From positions 72,501 through 136,500 of the forward strand of contig JAXCGZ010020869.1 in assembly GCA_037179515.1 (NCBI GenBank): a stretch of 64,000 nucleotides of DNA. Direction: 5' to 3'. Positions 1-15,255 of this stretch are shown here, in pieces. This stretch comes from Halocaridina rubra. Its lineage: Eukaryota > Arthropoda > Malacostraca > Decapoda > Atyidae. The first letter of the stretch is position 1. Every line of letters begins with the position of its first letter. Below the pieces are notes generated by a model. The model made no database searches. It was not told the DNA's origin and saw only the letters and a list, made by a program, of their open reading frames with translations. The translations under genes and the position numbers were made by a program.

Positions 1-1514
<1,514 letters not shown>

Positions 1515-1796
1515 CTGGTTGCTGGAAATCTAAACTTTCTCCATGTCGGAATTCTGCATATCATTCCCCACTAGATGCATCTGATGCACGTAGTATGGAA
1601 GAAAAGAAACTTTCATGATATTTCTGTGTTTTATTTAAGTGTAGACATGAAGAGCCATTTAAAAAAAATAATTCAGTTTTAATGACTGTTGTTTTTTCTT
1701 TTTATTTGTCTAAAATTTCACGATATATTTATTGAAGTTTCATTTTAATATAATGTGTAGAACCAACTTACAAACATATAAGTAATCTGTATAGAT

Positions 1797-1804
1797 TATT
1801 ATTA

Positions 1805-1882
<78 letters not shown>

Positions 1883-1884
1883 TA

Positions 1885-1945
<61 letters not shown>

Positions 1946-1961
1946 TTTATCATTATTATTA

Positions 1962-2032
<71 letters not shown>

Positions 2033-2073
2033 GTTATTATTATTATTATTATTATCATTATTATTATTATTAC

Positions 2074-2131
<58 letters not shown>

Positions 2132-2134
2132 GTT
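1797..2134. repeat. (ATT)n microsatellite, slightly interrupted
   Basis: About 110 ATT units with rare ATC, GTT and ACT variants, starting about 280 bp after the stop codon of the left-end gene, in its 3' flank. The poly-Asn ORF on the other strand is not a gene. Confidence 0.97.
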
Positions 2135-2169
2135 ATTATTGATTAAAAATTTACTAAGTTTTATCATGA

Positions 2170-3180
2170 CGTGATTACCTCGTTACACGACAAAATCCCA
2201 CCCTGAATTATTTTGACAACAACAACGTAACTATATTATTAAGTTACTAAATAGTATTCTAGTCTGAGACATTACTGAATATAAAACAAATTTTAATAAT
2301 CTAAAAGCGAAGATCAGCTGTTTCAAATGCTTAAGATAATTAAAAAAATATCAAACAAGCATTTTTATTGATGTTAACAATCACAGCGCGAAGACAGCGC
2401 TTGAGTTACCAGATTCCGTGAATAAAATGTATTATTTTGTATTTTTTATTATATATTTTCCACTCATTAATTGTCGTAATTATACATTTAATAATTATAT
2501 AATTACGAATAAATAAATCATGAATAGGATCTCATTAATTACTTAGAAATAATTTGCTTTATGAAGGAAAATATGGTTTGTCCATCTTAATAAGGGGACA
2601 AAAACCTACACCAGAGAGACTATTATTTTGAGCACATGTAGTCGGTTGTTAAAATGACTGAGTGTGTGTAAGACATGGATGAGGGAACTCGCAGAAATAA
2701 TTAACCAGGTGTATATAATGTGTTTTGTGAAAGTTTGTGATAATATCCAAAGATCATTAGTGTAAAATTTATCTATGTAAATGGCGAGGAACTAAAACTA
2801 TCTACGCCTGGAGATGAGTCTAATTTATTACACGTATGGTACTAGTTTACTTGCACACCCTCAGCGGACGAAATGAAAACATGAAATATTCAAAGAAATA
2901 TTTTCAAATCACTAAAAAAAAAATAATCTAAGTTATCGACTCGTTTCTTAACTGAAGTGAGCAAACTTAATCAAACTTAACCAAACGAAAAGTAATGAAA
3001 CTCGTTGTTAATTGCGGAAGCTCAAGTAAACATTTACCATTGATTTTTGTTGGTTTATCAATTCTAGATTTGTATACGGCCTATAATTCTATGGCATATT
3101 AATTAAATCAGGACTGGTATGTGCCCATTGAACTACAGTATAGTTTATTTAAAATCATATATAATTAATCATTTTGGATT
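2170..3180. other. AT-rich intergenic DNA, no gene seen
   Basis: No credible ORF or exon. Around 2845-2870 there is a TAGTTTACTTGCACACCCTC-like motif that recurs near 40397, 60221 and 61208, where it looks like the end of a small foldback element. Confidence 0.5.
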
Positions 3181-3186
3181 TAGTAA

Positions 3187-3301
3187 AGATAAGTAACCCC
3201 CACAACCCCATGTAAAGTTGAATAACCCCGGAATCAAACTTGTAAAGTTAAATAACCCCGTAATTAAACTTGTAAAGTTGAATAACCTAACCTAACCTAA
3301 C
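3187..3301. repeat. 31-bp minisatellite (left half) ending in a (CCTAA)3 telomere-like motif
   Basis: Three degenerate units of the form TTGTAAAGTTGAATAACCCC plus a spacer. The last runs into three CCTAA units (3286-3301), the reverse complement of the arthropod telomere repeat TTAGG. Related units resume at 4402 after a LINE fragment. Confidence 0.7.
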
Positions 3302-4400
3302 CAAGTATGAGCGAAACGGATCAGTATGCTTGCCCAAAGGTATCTTACAATTTTTCAGAAGGCAATAATCGTGAATTGTATTTTATTATCGAAAGTATGG
3401 TATGTAGCCCATACTCTTCCATTAAGCAAGAGATTTGCACAAAAAGTAAATGTTTTAATATTCAGGTATCTTTGGAGGGGAAGCTATCATCCCATCCGTA
3501 GAGCTACCTTGCTTTTGCCTAAAAGTGAAGGGGGTCTTGGTATAGTAGATGTTTTTAATAAAGCTGCTGCAATTCTTACAGCTACTAGCCTTAAAGAAAC
3601 TTTGGAAGGAAGACTATTAAATATTTATTATTGTAGCATAAGACTAAGCTATTTAGTAAACACAAATAAGTACCCAGATGTATCATATATATGTCCCATG
3701 TTTTACTCTGGTGTAGTGGAAAACATAAGAAAAATGTGTAAACATGCTAAATTTCCTCATATAAAAAGCAAAGACATATATTCTGTTATATTTGTTAAGT
3801 CACAGCCATTAGTAGAGAAAGATTATCCTTTGCTACAGTGGAGTAATATATGGAAAAATGTTAATCATCCAGTGGTTGGTTTAAGGGAGAGAGAATTTAT
3901 ATTTAAATATTTACATGAAAAATTACCCACAAATAAACATTTAGAAATGTTAGGAATTAAGAATAATGGAAATTGTGACTTTTGTGGTGAACCTGAATAT
4001 ACAATGCATATATTCTATTTTTGTATAAGAATAAAAAATATTTTTCATTGGTTTAAAAAGTAAATTTAATTTGATGTGTTCAGTACAAGATAATAACTGG
4101 CTAAAATTATTAATGTTAGATATTAAAGGAAGAAGTAGAAGAGATGAGAACACTGCAGTTCTGCTTATTTGTAATTATCTATATTGTGTATGGACTAGTC
4201 GTACACAGAACTTGACTGAATGGGAAACTTTATGTTTAATTAAAGGTAAATTTAATTATTTGAAATGGTTCTTGAATATTTGTTATGCAAGTAATATACA
4301 GAATATATTAACCAAAGAATTTTCCAATGTAATTTTGTAATCATTTAACAATTGTAAATATTGTACATTTGACATTTAAAAAATAAAAGAAAAAAAAAAT
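3302..4400 (+). pseudogene. 5'-truncated L1/Tx1-like non-LTR retrotransposon, 3' end of the RT ORF
   Basis: The open frame 3326-4063 encodes the region downstream of the reverse transcriptase core of an L1/Tx1-type LINE. Seen in order: an ILLSKVWY block, FRYLWRG, an RRATLLLP..GGLGI block typical of these elements, and a terminal zinc-knuckle-like CDFCGEPEYTMHIFYFC motif. A frame shift near 4063-4071 moves the rest (NNWLKLLMLDIKGR...) into the frame 4071-4340. The catalytic RT and endonuclease parts are absent. A short A-rich end (4376-4400) marks the 3' terminus. It sits inside a decayed minisatellite that resumes on its other side. Dead copy; clade assignment is by motif recognition only. 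Confidence 0.8.
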
Positions 4401-4401
4401 A

Positions 4402-4535
4402 ATTACCTTGTAAATACAAATAACCCCTATTACTACCTTGTAAATATGACGACCCCCAAAACTAATCTTGTAAAGATGAATAACCCTAAAGGACCCTGGG
4501 GTTATTTATCTTCACAAGATCCATCATTTTTGCTA
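4402..4535. repeat. 31-bp minisatellite (right half) with an inverted terminal unit
   Basis: Three units of CTTGTAAA(T/G)A(T/C)GAATAACCC type continue the array broken by the LINE remnant. They are followed by one unit in reverse orientation (GGGGTTATTTATCTTCACAAG), so the block can fold back on itself. Confidence 0.65.
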
Positions 4536-4539
4536 ACTC

Positions 4540-4641
<102 letters not shown>

Positions 4642-4701
4642 TTCTCCTGCTACTAGAGAATATGGATTTTAATTAAATGTGAAAACAAGCCTCCAGTGAG
4701 G

Positions 4702-4704
4702 TAT

Positions 4705-4785
<81 letters not shown>

Positions 4786-4806
4786 ATGTCTGCCTGTCTG
4801 TCTCCG
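4702..4806. repeat. (TATC)n then (TGTC)n compound microsatellite
   Basis: About nine TATC units pass into about seventeen TGTC units, a boundary that suggests spread of a point variant by slippage. Confidence 0.97.
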
Positions 4807-5016
4807 TAAAACAGAAAATATATCTAGACACGTAGAATAATGGTACAGTATCAGAGGTATGTATTTTTTACGCAAGGCTCCAAGACACCATGCTTCATAT
4901 ATTACTTCAAGTAAATAGCAGAGGTCCGAGCGCTTTCGTATACTTTATAATACATCGTCATGGGGTGAGTTTTCCACACGTTCAGGCTTTTCTAAGGATA
5001 GTGATTCCCATTATGA

Positions 5017-5173
<157 letters not shown>

Positions 5174-5174
5174 A

Positions 5175-6090
5175 TTACTGAATATTCAATATCTTTATTA
5201 GTTTTTTCATCTGTCCATTCATAAAAAAAAAGAAACAAAATCTTTATTAGACAAGCACGTATGAATGAGAAACTATACTGTTTTAATGTAGTTTGATATA
5301 TCTTCTGAATATTACCGAAAAATTTATAAATTTTAAGCAATATCATTATCTTTATGGTACACTTATAGTAATAAATATCCCAAGAGTTTTGCTATTTTTC
5401 TGATAAAAGAAAAAACCCTTTTTCGTGATGACCCGATTTTTAGTACAGTCACTCAGTAAATCTTTTACGTTTTCTGAAAATTTTAAGTTTTCTTTATATT
5501 AAATGGGTAACTACATCTTAATTTATATCTTAATATAAATACTATTGAAGTTAGAGTGAAAGACTACGCCTCTCGTATGGCCTAAATACCCTTATTTATG
5601 GCTAAAAAGGATGATGGAAAGAATAATTACTTTCAACTAAAATGGCGTGCGTCTCTCTCTTTTTTTTTTAATTTGTGACTATATTACAAGATTGTTGGAT
5701 ATGTAATTGTATGCCAGTCGAGTCGCTGTCATCATCATCATCATGAAAAAAAATAACTCTTGATGTCATTCTGTATGCGGTGAATGTTACTCAAAACTTC
5801 ATAACTAAAACGTAGCCATCTCCACTCTCACATTTTATAATACCAAATATAACTTTTGCCTACAAGTGTGCTGATTATAATAAAATCTCATAATAATTTA
5901 ATTTCGTGTATACTACATAGTTAATTTGAATATGGCACTAAAACCTTTATTTGAAACGATGTGATATCCAATCTCCTTTTCATTAAATTGTCTATCAGCA
6001 ACCCTACAAGTTCCTTGAATGAAATAAGAAAATCGTAGCAATTTGTAATTTGTATTTTTATTGTTTTGCGAGTGTTAGCTTATGTGTGGT
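5175..6090. other. AT-rich intergenic DNA, nothing recognised
   Basis: No exon, RNA gene or repeat family could be supported here. Confidence 0.5.
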
Positions 6091-6093
6091 ATG

Positions 6094-6334
6094 GTACGTC
6101 TTGCACGGTGCGATTATCGCTCAACGATGATCGTTCCAGGCTCAACGATGATCGTCAAACGACTGTCTAGAGCACTCATTCTTTGTTTTTTAATGGGGCT
6201 GTTTTGCTTCGAGCGACTGCCGCTAGCGGCAGTCGCTCGAAGCAAAACAGCCCCATTCAAAAACAAGGAATGAGTGCTCTAAACAGTCGTTTGACGATCA
6301 TCGTTGAGCGATAATCGCACCGAGCAATACGTAC
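6094..6334. mobile_element. Foldback / MITE-like long palindrome, 241 bp
   Basis: The two halves are inverted copies meeting at GCCGCTAGCGGC (6219-6230). The central arms are perfect for about 30 bp each side. The outer ends match as GTACGTcTTGCaCGGTGCG against GTACGTaTTGCtCGGTGCG. The left arm carries an extra internal duplication of CTCAACGATGATCGT. There is no coding capacity; the short ORF across it is an artefact. No clear target-site duplication was found, so the superfamily is open. Confidence 0.8.
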
Positions 6335-6339
6335 TTTTA

Positions 6340-7260
6340 AGACTTCTAATTTCACTATTACTATATAGTCTACTAGACAGCAACTCGTTTATAAAGTTAA
6401 ATTGAAAGTATCCTAGTAACTAATATTCTATATTTAATGTCTGTTTATTGTAAATGTTGTTCTAGAATTAAGTTTTTAGTTCAGTAGTTTCAAATATCAC
6501 TTTTGCCATTACTACTTACAAGTAGTTAGCAAGTCTGAAATTTCTTGACAGTTCTCTTATGATAATCTGTTTTACAGCTATATTTGATAGGTACAATATA
6601 GGACTTTTACCATTTAATTTAGTTTTAGTTACAAATTAATTTAATTTTCTCATTTACAACAACACACGACCCGCGAGTCTCTGTAAGACTGTGGTAATAG
6701 ATTTTTATTCTGTTTTCCTCTGCCTTTATTGCAAACATAATATTTAATTTTAAGTCGGTTCCCACTATCACTTTTATTGTGTGCTTCCGAAAATAATCTG
6801 CAATTTACTGAAATTTATTTAACGAATGTTGTAATTTTATATTTCCGCTGCATTGCTTACCATTTTTGCTTCTAAAATTTAATTTAGTTCGTTGTGGTTT
6901 CCATTCATAATTAAACTGTGGCTCAGTTTAGTAACAATTATTCCCCACTCGAATAGGGGTAGGCACAGACAGGTTAGAGCTGGAGGATTAGATAAATCAG
7001 TATTCTGCATTTCCATTACATTTATTACCAATATTACCCTAAACTGCATATGATAGGGATGTGTTTTCCACTTTAGTTTTTACTATAGCCTACGAGAAAC
7101 CTGATTGCTTACAAGTATACTTTTCCGTTTTATAAGTAACAATTAGTCCCCTTTCAAATAAGGGTGGAAACAGACAGGTTAGAGCTGGAGGACTAGATAA
7201 ATCAATACTCTATACTTCCTCTGCATTTGATGATGCTACCCAAAACTTTACTATTGAAGT
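6340..7260. other. Intergenic DNA with two short family-B SINE tail fragments
   Basis: The only recognisable pieces are 6945-7010 and 7147-7200, both reading AATAGGGGTAGGCACAGACAGG-like (a - strand family-B tail) followed by the same GGATTAGATAAATCA extension, so the pair looks like a local duplication. Confidence 0.5.
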
Positions 7261-7261
7261 G

Positions 7262-8012
7262 GTCACTTTCGCTTTTACTATAGACTACGAGGAACCAACA
7301 AGTCACTGAGTCTTTTACAAGGGTCGGATTAACTTTTACTAATAGCCTACGAGGAACCAACAAGTCACTGAGTCTTTTACAAAGGTTACTAACTAGCCTA
7401 CGAGGAACCTACAAGTCGCTGAGTCTGTTTTACAAGGGATACTAAATAGCCTACGAGGAACCTACAAGTCTCTGAGTCTATTACAAGGGTTACTAAATAG
7501 CCTACGAGGAACCTACAAGTCGCTGAGTCTTTTACAAGGGTTACTAACTAGCCTACGAGGAACCTACAAGTCGCTGAGTCTGTTTTACAAGAGATACTAA
7601 ATAGCCTACGAGGAACCTACAAGTCTCCGAGTCTATTACAAGGGTTACTAAATAGCCTACGAGGAACCTACAAGTCGCTGAGTCTGTTATACAAGAGTTA
7701 CTGGATAGCCTAAGAGGAACCTACAAGTCTCTGAGTCTATTATACAAGGGTTACTGTATAGCCTACGAGGAACCTACAAGTCGCTGAGTCTGTTATACAA
7801 GGGTTACTGTATAGCCTACGAGGAACCTAGAAGTCGCTGAGTCTGTTATACAAGAGTTACTGTATAGCCTACGGGGAATCTACAAGTCGCTGAGTATGTT
7901 ATACAAGTTACTGTATAGCCTACGAGGAACCTACAAGTCGCTGAGTCTGTTATACAAGAGTTACTGTATAGCCTACGAGGAACCTAGAAGTCGCTGTGTC
8001 TGTTTTACAATT
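7262..8012. repeat. Minisatellite, about 14 units of 50-60 bp
   Basis: Each unit reads TAGCCTACGAGGAACCTACA, then AGTCGCTGAGTCTGTTATAC, then AAGGGTTACTG. Units alternate in length because of TTTTAC versus TGTTATAC and GGG versus GAG variants. The first two units (ACCAACAAGTCACTGAG) are the most diverged. Confidence 0.95.
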
Positions 8013-8019
8013 GCCGTAT

Positions 8020-8560
8020 TAACTTAAATTTTAATTTCGACTTCATAAAGCTTTCTGACAAGTATTGGAGCATGAAGGTTACAAGCACCTGCAGTTGCAT
8101 GTCAAGGTGACAATGAGGAATTTGGAAACCTGAAAATAGGCGGTGGTGGATGAGGAAAAGACCAACCACGCCAAGTGAAAGAAGGTTAATATATATGTTG
8201 TTGGCGAGAAAAGTGGTTGCGAATGAAAACGAGTTTTTTTCGTCGTTTTTTATTTTACTTAGTTTTTTTTCCTAAGGAAATCAGCTTTGGAGACACTAGA
8301 GATAAGATACAAAAACACGTTGAATTTATAATCTCTGTGATAATTTCAGTGCTCTATTATTTTCCTAAATAGAATTTAAAGAGAATTTGCAGTTCTTCCC
8401 ATTTCCATAACTTATCCATCTTATTTCATCAATAATTACTTTAAAAGCTATATTAAAGTTATCCGTTATCCATTTCTTTGAATAATAGCTCCCCACCTTT
8501 TTATTCGTTTTATTCCCAGTAATCAGTTGAAAAATATGTTTTATTTTAGCAATTTAACAT
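8020..8560. other. Intergenic DNA, nothing recognised
   Basis: No ORF, splice-flanked exon or repeat family was recognised. Confidence 0.5.
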
Positions 8561-8561
8561 A

Positions 8562-8562
8562 G

Positions 8563-8652
<90 letters not shown>
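8562..8652. repeat. (CT)n microsatellite
   Basis: About 90 bp of CT dinucleotides. Confidence 0.98.
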
Positions 8653-8654
<2 letters not shown>

Positions 8655-9005
8655 CCCCACGGCAAGGTACACCAGTTTAGAAAATGAGACTAAGTGTGAA
8701 GGTCAGATAGCTGAGGACGAATCATAGGAAGAAAGGAAGAAGAAAAAATAGAACACAATTGAAGCATTAAATTTGAGAATAAAAGGATGATACACTACAT
8801 ATATGGAATACATATTAGTTCACGTCACATAAGGTTAAAACAGGTTAAGTGTAATAATGTTTATTTTTTCCAATCATTTAAGAAATATAAATTATTTTAA
8901 AATTTTCGTTTAACTGTATTATTCTTCGGTAAATTCTATAGTTTTGCTTTATAACGTATTATTATCGCTACTAGTGTATTCGTCATTACAGAGTGATATT
9001 AAAAT

Positions 9006-9234
<229 letters not shown>

Positions 9235-9331
9235 GTTTCTCAACTCTTGATCGGTAAAATTGCTGAACAGGAAATTTTTTGAAGGATATAACCTAAACAA
9301 AATCACTTATTTTTTAATTTAATAAATACTC

Positions 9332-9392
9332 TAAGGCAACCGTCCTAGCCCTTGGTAGAAAAGGGAGTCCGTGACGTAAACCGGAACAAACA
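9332..9392 (+). repeat. Family-A SINE, tail only
   Basis: AAGGCAACCGTCCTAGCCC through GTCCGTGACGTAAACCGGAAC matches the 3' end of the family-A tRNA-derived SINE seen complete near 31.3 and 32.4 kb. The tRNA-like head is missing. Confidence 0.75.
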
Positions 9393-9677
9393 TTAAGTTG
9401 ATCAAAAATCGTTTTCCAGATCTAGGTAAAATTAGTTTTGATGAAAATTCATTTATCTCAATCTGGACAGGAATACTTGCCTATTTTCCCCGACAAAAGC
9501 AATTTGTAAATTGACAGTATTCGTTTCATTTCAATAAAAAAAAATATTTATTTATTTATTTATATATTTAATTATTTGTTCTTTGAAAAGGAATTTATAT
9601 TAGTCCATGCCCAAAATAATGATCAGAATATTTTGAAACTTTTAGAGATTTTGTATGAAGATACTTTCATGTGTGGG

Positions 9678-10662
<985 letters not shown>

Positions 10663-10667
10663 GTGTG

Positions 10668-10746
<79 letters not shown>
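10663..10746. repeat. (GT)n linker between CR1 copies 1 and 2
   Basis: About 75 bp of GT dinucleotides joining the 5' break of copy 1 to the 3' tail of copy 2. Confidence 0.97.
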
Positions 10747-12016
<1,270 letters not shown>

Positions 12017-12104
12017 GACGAACTTTTAATTCCCTTGATTAAAGGAGAATATTAGCTAGGTAGATATGTTTAGCTCTATAACATTATTTCACTTTAGTCT
12101 CAGG

Positions 12105-12332
12105 TAAAGAAAGAGAAAAAGAAAAATTAAAGAAAAAAGAAGGCAAAACAGAAGAAGAAAAAGAAGAAGAGGAAGAAGAAAAAACAAGAAGAAGAAGAAG
12201 AAAAATTTATAAGTTAGGAAAAGAAGAAGCAATAAATGAGAGAGGAAGAGGAAGAAGAAAAAAGAACAGGAAGAAGAAGAAGAAGAAAAATGTATAAGTT
12301 AGGAAAAGAAGAAGCATTAAATGAGGATTAAG
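12105..12332. repeat. GAA/AAG-rich purine tract with an internal duplication
   Basis: Almost pure purine on the + strand. A segment of about 95 bp ending AAATTTATAAGTTAGGAAAA is repeated as AAATGTATAAGTTAGGAAAA about 95 bp later. Confidence 0.85.
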
Positions 12333-12430
12333 GATTTAGTGATTACCTAATTGTGATTACCTAATTGTGCTTACGGGAAAGAGCCCAAAGCTCGTATCTT
12401 CCCGTCTCCTGATCGGTTCCATTTTTAGAC

Positions 12431-15253
12431 TTAGTGATACTTATCATACCTGTCCTTAAAACTATGGATTGAGATAGCATTAACTACCTCCTCGCTTAGC
12501 CAATTCCAATTATCAACTACTCTTACACTGAAAAAGTATTTCCTTACATCCTGCAAACAAGTTTTCTTCCGAAGCTTCAAACTATGACCTCTAGTTCTAG
12601 AGCCAGCCATATCGAAATATCGATCCCTATCCACTCTATCATAACCATGAAGGAATTTAAAGACTGTCACCATATCCCCCCTTACTCTTCTAGCTTCGAG
12701 TGATGGCAAGTCTAATTCCCTCAGCCTCTCATCATAACCGAGATTGCGTATTTCTGGCACCAGTTTCGTGGCATGTCTTTGAACTTTTTCAAGCTTAGCT
12801 ATGTGCTTTTTCAAGTGCGGATTCCAAAAGGGGGCTGCATATTCGAGTTTTGGCCTCACATAGGTTACATAAATATTTCTGAACATTTCCTTGTCCATGT
12901 GCCTGAAGGCTACCCTTACGTTTGATAAGAATGCATATGCTGCCCTTACTACGCCATTTATATGTATTTCTGGAGACAAATCTGCCAGTATGTTTACTCC
13001 TAGATCTCTCTCATTTTCTGTCTCTTGAAGTTGTACTCCAGCCACCGAGTAGTCAAGCTTGGGCCTTCTTGCACTTGTACCCATTCTCATTACCTTACAT
13101 TTTGAGGTATTGAATTTCATTAGCCACTTTTCTGACCACTCATGCAGATTATTTAGATCCTCCTGAAGTTCTCTACCATTGTTCTCGTTTTTTACTTTCT
13201 TCACAATCTTTGCATCATCTGCAAACATATTCATGAATGAATTTACAGACTCTGGTAGGTCATTTACATATACAAGGAACAAAAGTGGCCCTAAAACTGA
13301 ACCCTGTGGAACTCCACTACTAACTCTTCTCCATTCAGACACTGAGTGTCTTACTCTAACCCTCTGTTCCCTTCCTTCTAAGTAAGTTTTTATCCATTCC
13401 AAGACATTTCCACCTATTCTAGCCATTGATTGCAGCTTCCTAATAAGTCTCCCATGTGGAACAGTGTCAAACGCTTTCTGGAAGTCTAGGAATATGCAAT
13501 CTGCCCAGCCCTCTCTTTCCTGTAAGATTTGGCTTACCTCATCATAAAATTCTAATAAGTTTGTTACTGTTGATCTTCCTTCTCTGAAGCCATGTTGCCT
13601 CACTGACAAAAAGTTGAAGGATTCCAAGTGAAGAGAGATATGTTTCCTTAGTAGTTTCTCCATAAGTTTGCAAACTATGCTGGTCAAGGAAACTGGTCTA
13701 TAGTTCAGAGCCGTATCCCTCCTTCCCTTTTTGAAGATAGGTATCACATTTGCTTGTTTCCAGCATCTTGGAATCTCCCCCGACTCCAGTGACTCCTTAA
13801 ATATGATACTTAGTGCCACTGATATTGTGTTTGCGCATTTTTTAAGCACATGAGGGGATATGTCATCAGGACCTGTAGCTTTATGAACATCTAAATCCAT
13901 CAGCGCTTTGCATACCTCTGTGGCTGTAAGGTTGATGTTCTCTAGTACCGGCCCTTGAGCTTCTATCACTGCAATCTGAGGGGGTGGGGTATTTTCTACT
14001 GTAAATACTGACTGAAACTCCTTGTTCAATTCTTTGCAGATCTCTTCGTCCGTCTCAGTGATGCTTCCATCCGCTCTCTTTAGCCTTAAAACCTGTTCTT
14101 TTACCTTCAGTTTTCCTCTGATAAAGCTGTGGAAAAGCTTGGGATTTTCTTTAGCCATCCTGGTGATGTCCCTCTCATAATCTCTCTCTGCGTCTCTCCT
14201 TTTACTTAGGTAGTCATTTCTTGCTCTTTTGTAGGTTTGCCAGGCATTTATGTTTTTTCTCCTCCTATACCTTTTCCAGCATTTGTCTCTCCACTCCTTA
14301 GCTCTTTTACACCCATTATCGAACCATTTCTCTCTGGCATGAATTACACCTACTTTGGTGACAGGTATGCAGCAATCTACTATCTGCCCATATTTCTCAC
14401 AAAAGATGTCATACATTTCTTGTACAGATTTGTTGTAAAATAAGGTTCTCCAGTCAATAACTGCAAAAAGCTCATTCATTTTGATGTAATCTCCTTTCGG
14501 ATAGTTCCTCCTCATGTCCTCAGTGCCTCTACTCTCAGGAAGAATGTCTTCAATGATATACTCCATCAACAACACACAGTGGTCACTCTTTCCAATTGGT
14601 GGTTCATACTCAATATTTTCAATATCCAACACATTATCTGTGAACACCAGATCAAGTAGTGATGGCTCATCCCCACCCCTGGCTCTTGTTGGTTCCATTA
14701 CATGTTGGTGTAGGAAATTCCCTTGTACGCAATCTAGGAATCTTGCCCCAAATGAGTTCTCACCACTGTGTGGGTCAAGATTTATCCAATCTATCTCTTT
14801 GTGATTAAAGTCTCCCATAATCAAAATCCTACATTTTTTCTCCCGCGCCATGTTAACAACTGAGTTTATGACTTCAATCGTACCTATATGACTTTCCTCA
14901 TAAATTTCAAGCCTATTTTGGTTCCTTGGTGGGTTGTATACAACAGTTATTATAATGCTCTCTGACCCAGTATTTATGCGAGCAACAAGAAATTCCCTGA
15001 ACTCACTTTCTATAGCCAAGTTTATTTCTTCAACTTGAATCCTCTCACTTATGAGCAGTGCTATCCCTCCACCAGTCCTCTCAGATCTTTCGACCCTTAG
15101 TATTCTGAAGCCCTTAGGAAAAACTGTGACACTGTTTATGTCCTCACTCAACTTAGTCTCTGTAATTGCTACTATATCTGCCTTACTGTTGTGAATCCTA
15201 TCTTTTAATTCTACTGCCTTACCAGCTAATCCATCAGCATTTGTGTATAACAA
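12431..15253 (-). CDS. CR1-like ORF2: endonuclease / reverse transcriptase, 940 codons, uninterrupted
   Basis: It encodes the two activities a non-LTR element uses for target-primed reverse transcription. The N-terminal apurinic-type endonuclease shows NADG (residues about 5-8), ITETKL (about 30-35), VVYNPP, GDFN (about 147-150) and SDH (about 223-225), so the usual catalytic residues are present. The RT domain follows: [51 protein letters not shown] and the FADD active site near residue 677. The C-terminal [20 protein letters not shown] and [16 protein letters not shown] blocks are characteristic of the CR1 clade. The frame is open upstream of the chosen ATG to about 15290, overlapping the end of ORF1 in another frame, so initiation could lie upstream. 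One substitution is private to this copy (NWNWLSEE where the others have NWNSLSEE). Confidence 0.93.
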   Translation of the reverse strand: MLYTNADGLAGKAVELKDRIHNSKADIVAITETKLSEDINSVTVFPKGFRILRVERSERTGGGIALLISERIQVEEINLAIESEFREFLVARINTGSESIIITVVYNPPRNQNRLEIYEESHIGTIEVINSVVNMAREKKCRILIMGDFNHKEIDWINLDPHSGENSFGARFLDCVQGNFLHQHVMEPTRARGGDEPSLLDLVFTDNVLDIENIEYEPPIGKSDHCVLLMEYIIEDILPESRGTEDMRRNYPKGDYIKMNELFAVIDWRTLFYNKSVQEMYDIFCEKYGQIVDCCIPVTKVGVIHAREKWFDNGCKRAKEWRDKCWKRYRRRKNINAWQTYKRARNDYLSKRRDAERDYERDITRMAKENPKLFHSFIRGKLKVKEQVLRLKRADGSITETDEEICKELNKEFQSVFTVENTPPPQIAVIEAQGPVLENINLTATEVCKALMDLDVHKATGPDDISPHVLKKCANTISVALSIIFKESLESGEIPRCWKQANVIPIFKKGRRDTALNYRPVSLTSIVCKLMEKLLRKHISLHLESFNFLSVRQHGFREGRSTVTNLLEFYDEVSQILQEREGWADCIFLDFQKAFDTVPHGRLIRKLQSMARIGGNVLEWIKTYLEGREQRVRVRHSVSEWRRVSSGVPQGSVLGPLLFLVYVNDLPESVNSFMNMFADDAKIVKKVKNENNGRELQEDLNNLHEWSEKWLMKFNTSKCKVMRMGTSARRPKLDYSVAGVQLQETENERDLGVNILADLSPEIHINGVVRAAYAFLSNVRVAFRHMDKEMFRNIYVTYVRPKLEYAAPFWNPHLKKHIAKLEKVQRHATKLVPEIRNLGYDERLRELDLPSLEARRVRGDMVTVFKFLHGYDRVDRDRYFDMAGSRTRGHSLKLRKKTCLQDVRKYFFSVRVVDNWNWLSEEVVNAISIHSFKDRYDKYH

Positions 15254-15255
15254 TC

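Noticed and set aside
1877..2167. Poly-asparagine ORF on the - strand
   Set aside because: It is the translation of an (ATT)n microsatellite next to a real gene's 3' end.
6082..6273. 63-codon ORF over the 6.1-kb palindrome
   Set aside because: It reads across the hairpin and includes a peptide mirrored by the inverted arm; no gene features.
7262..8012. CRISPR-like regular array
   Set aside because: Units are contiguous without unique spacers, the host is a eukaryote, and no cas-like gene is present. It is a minisatellite.
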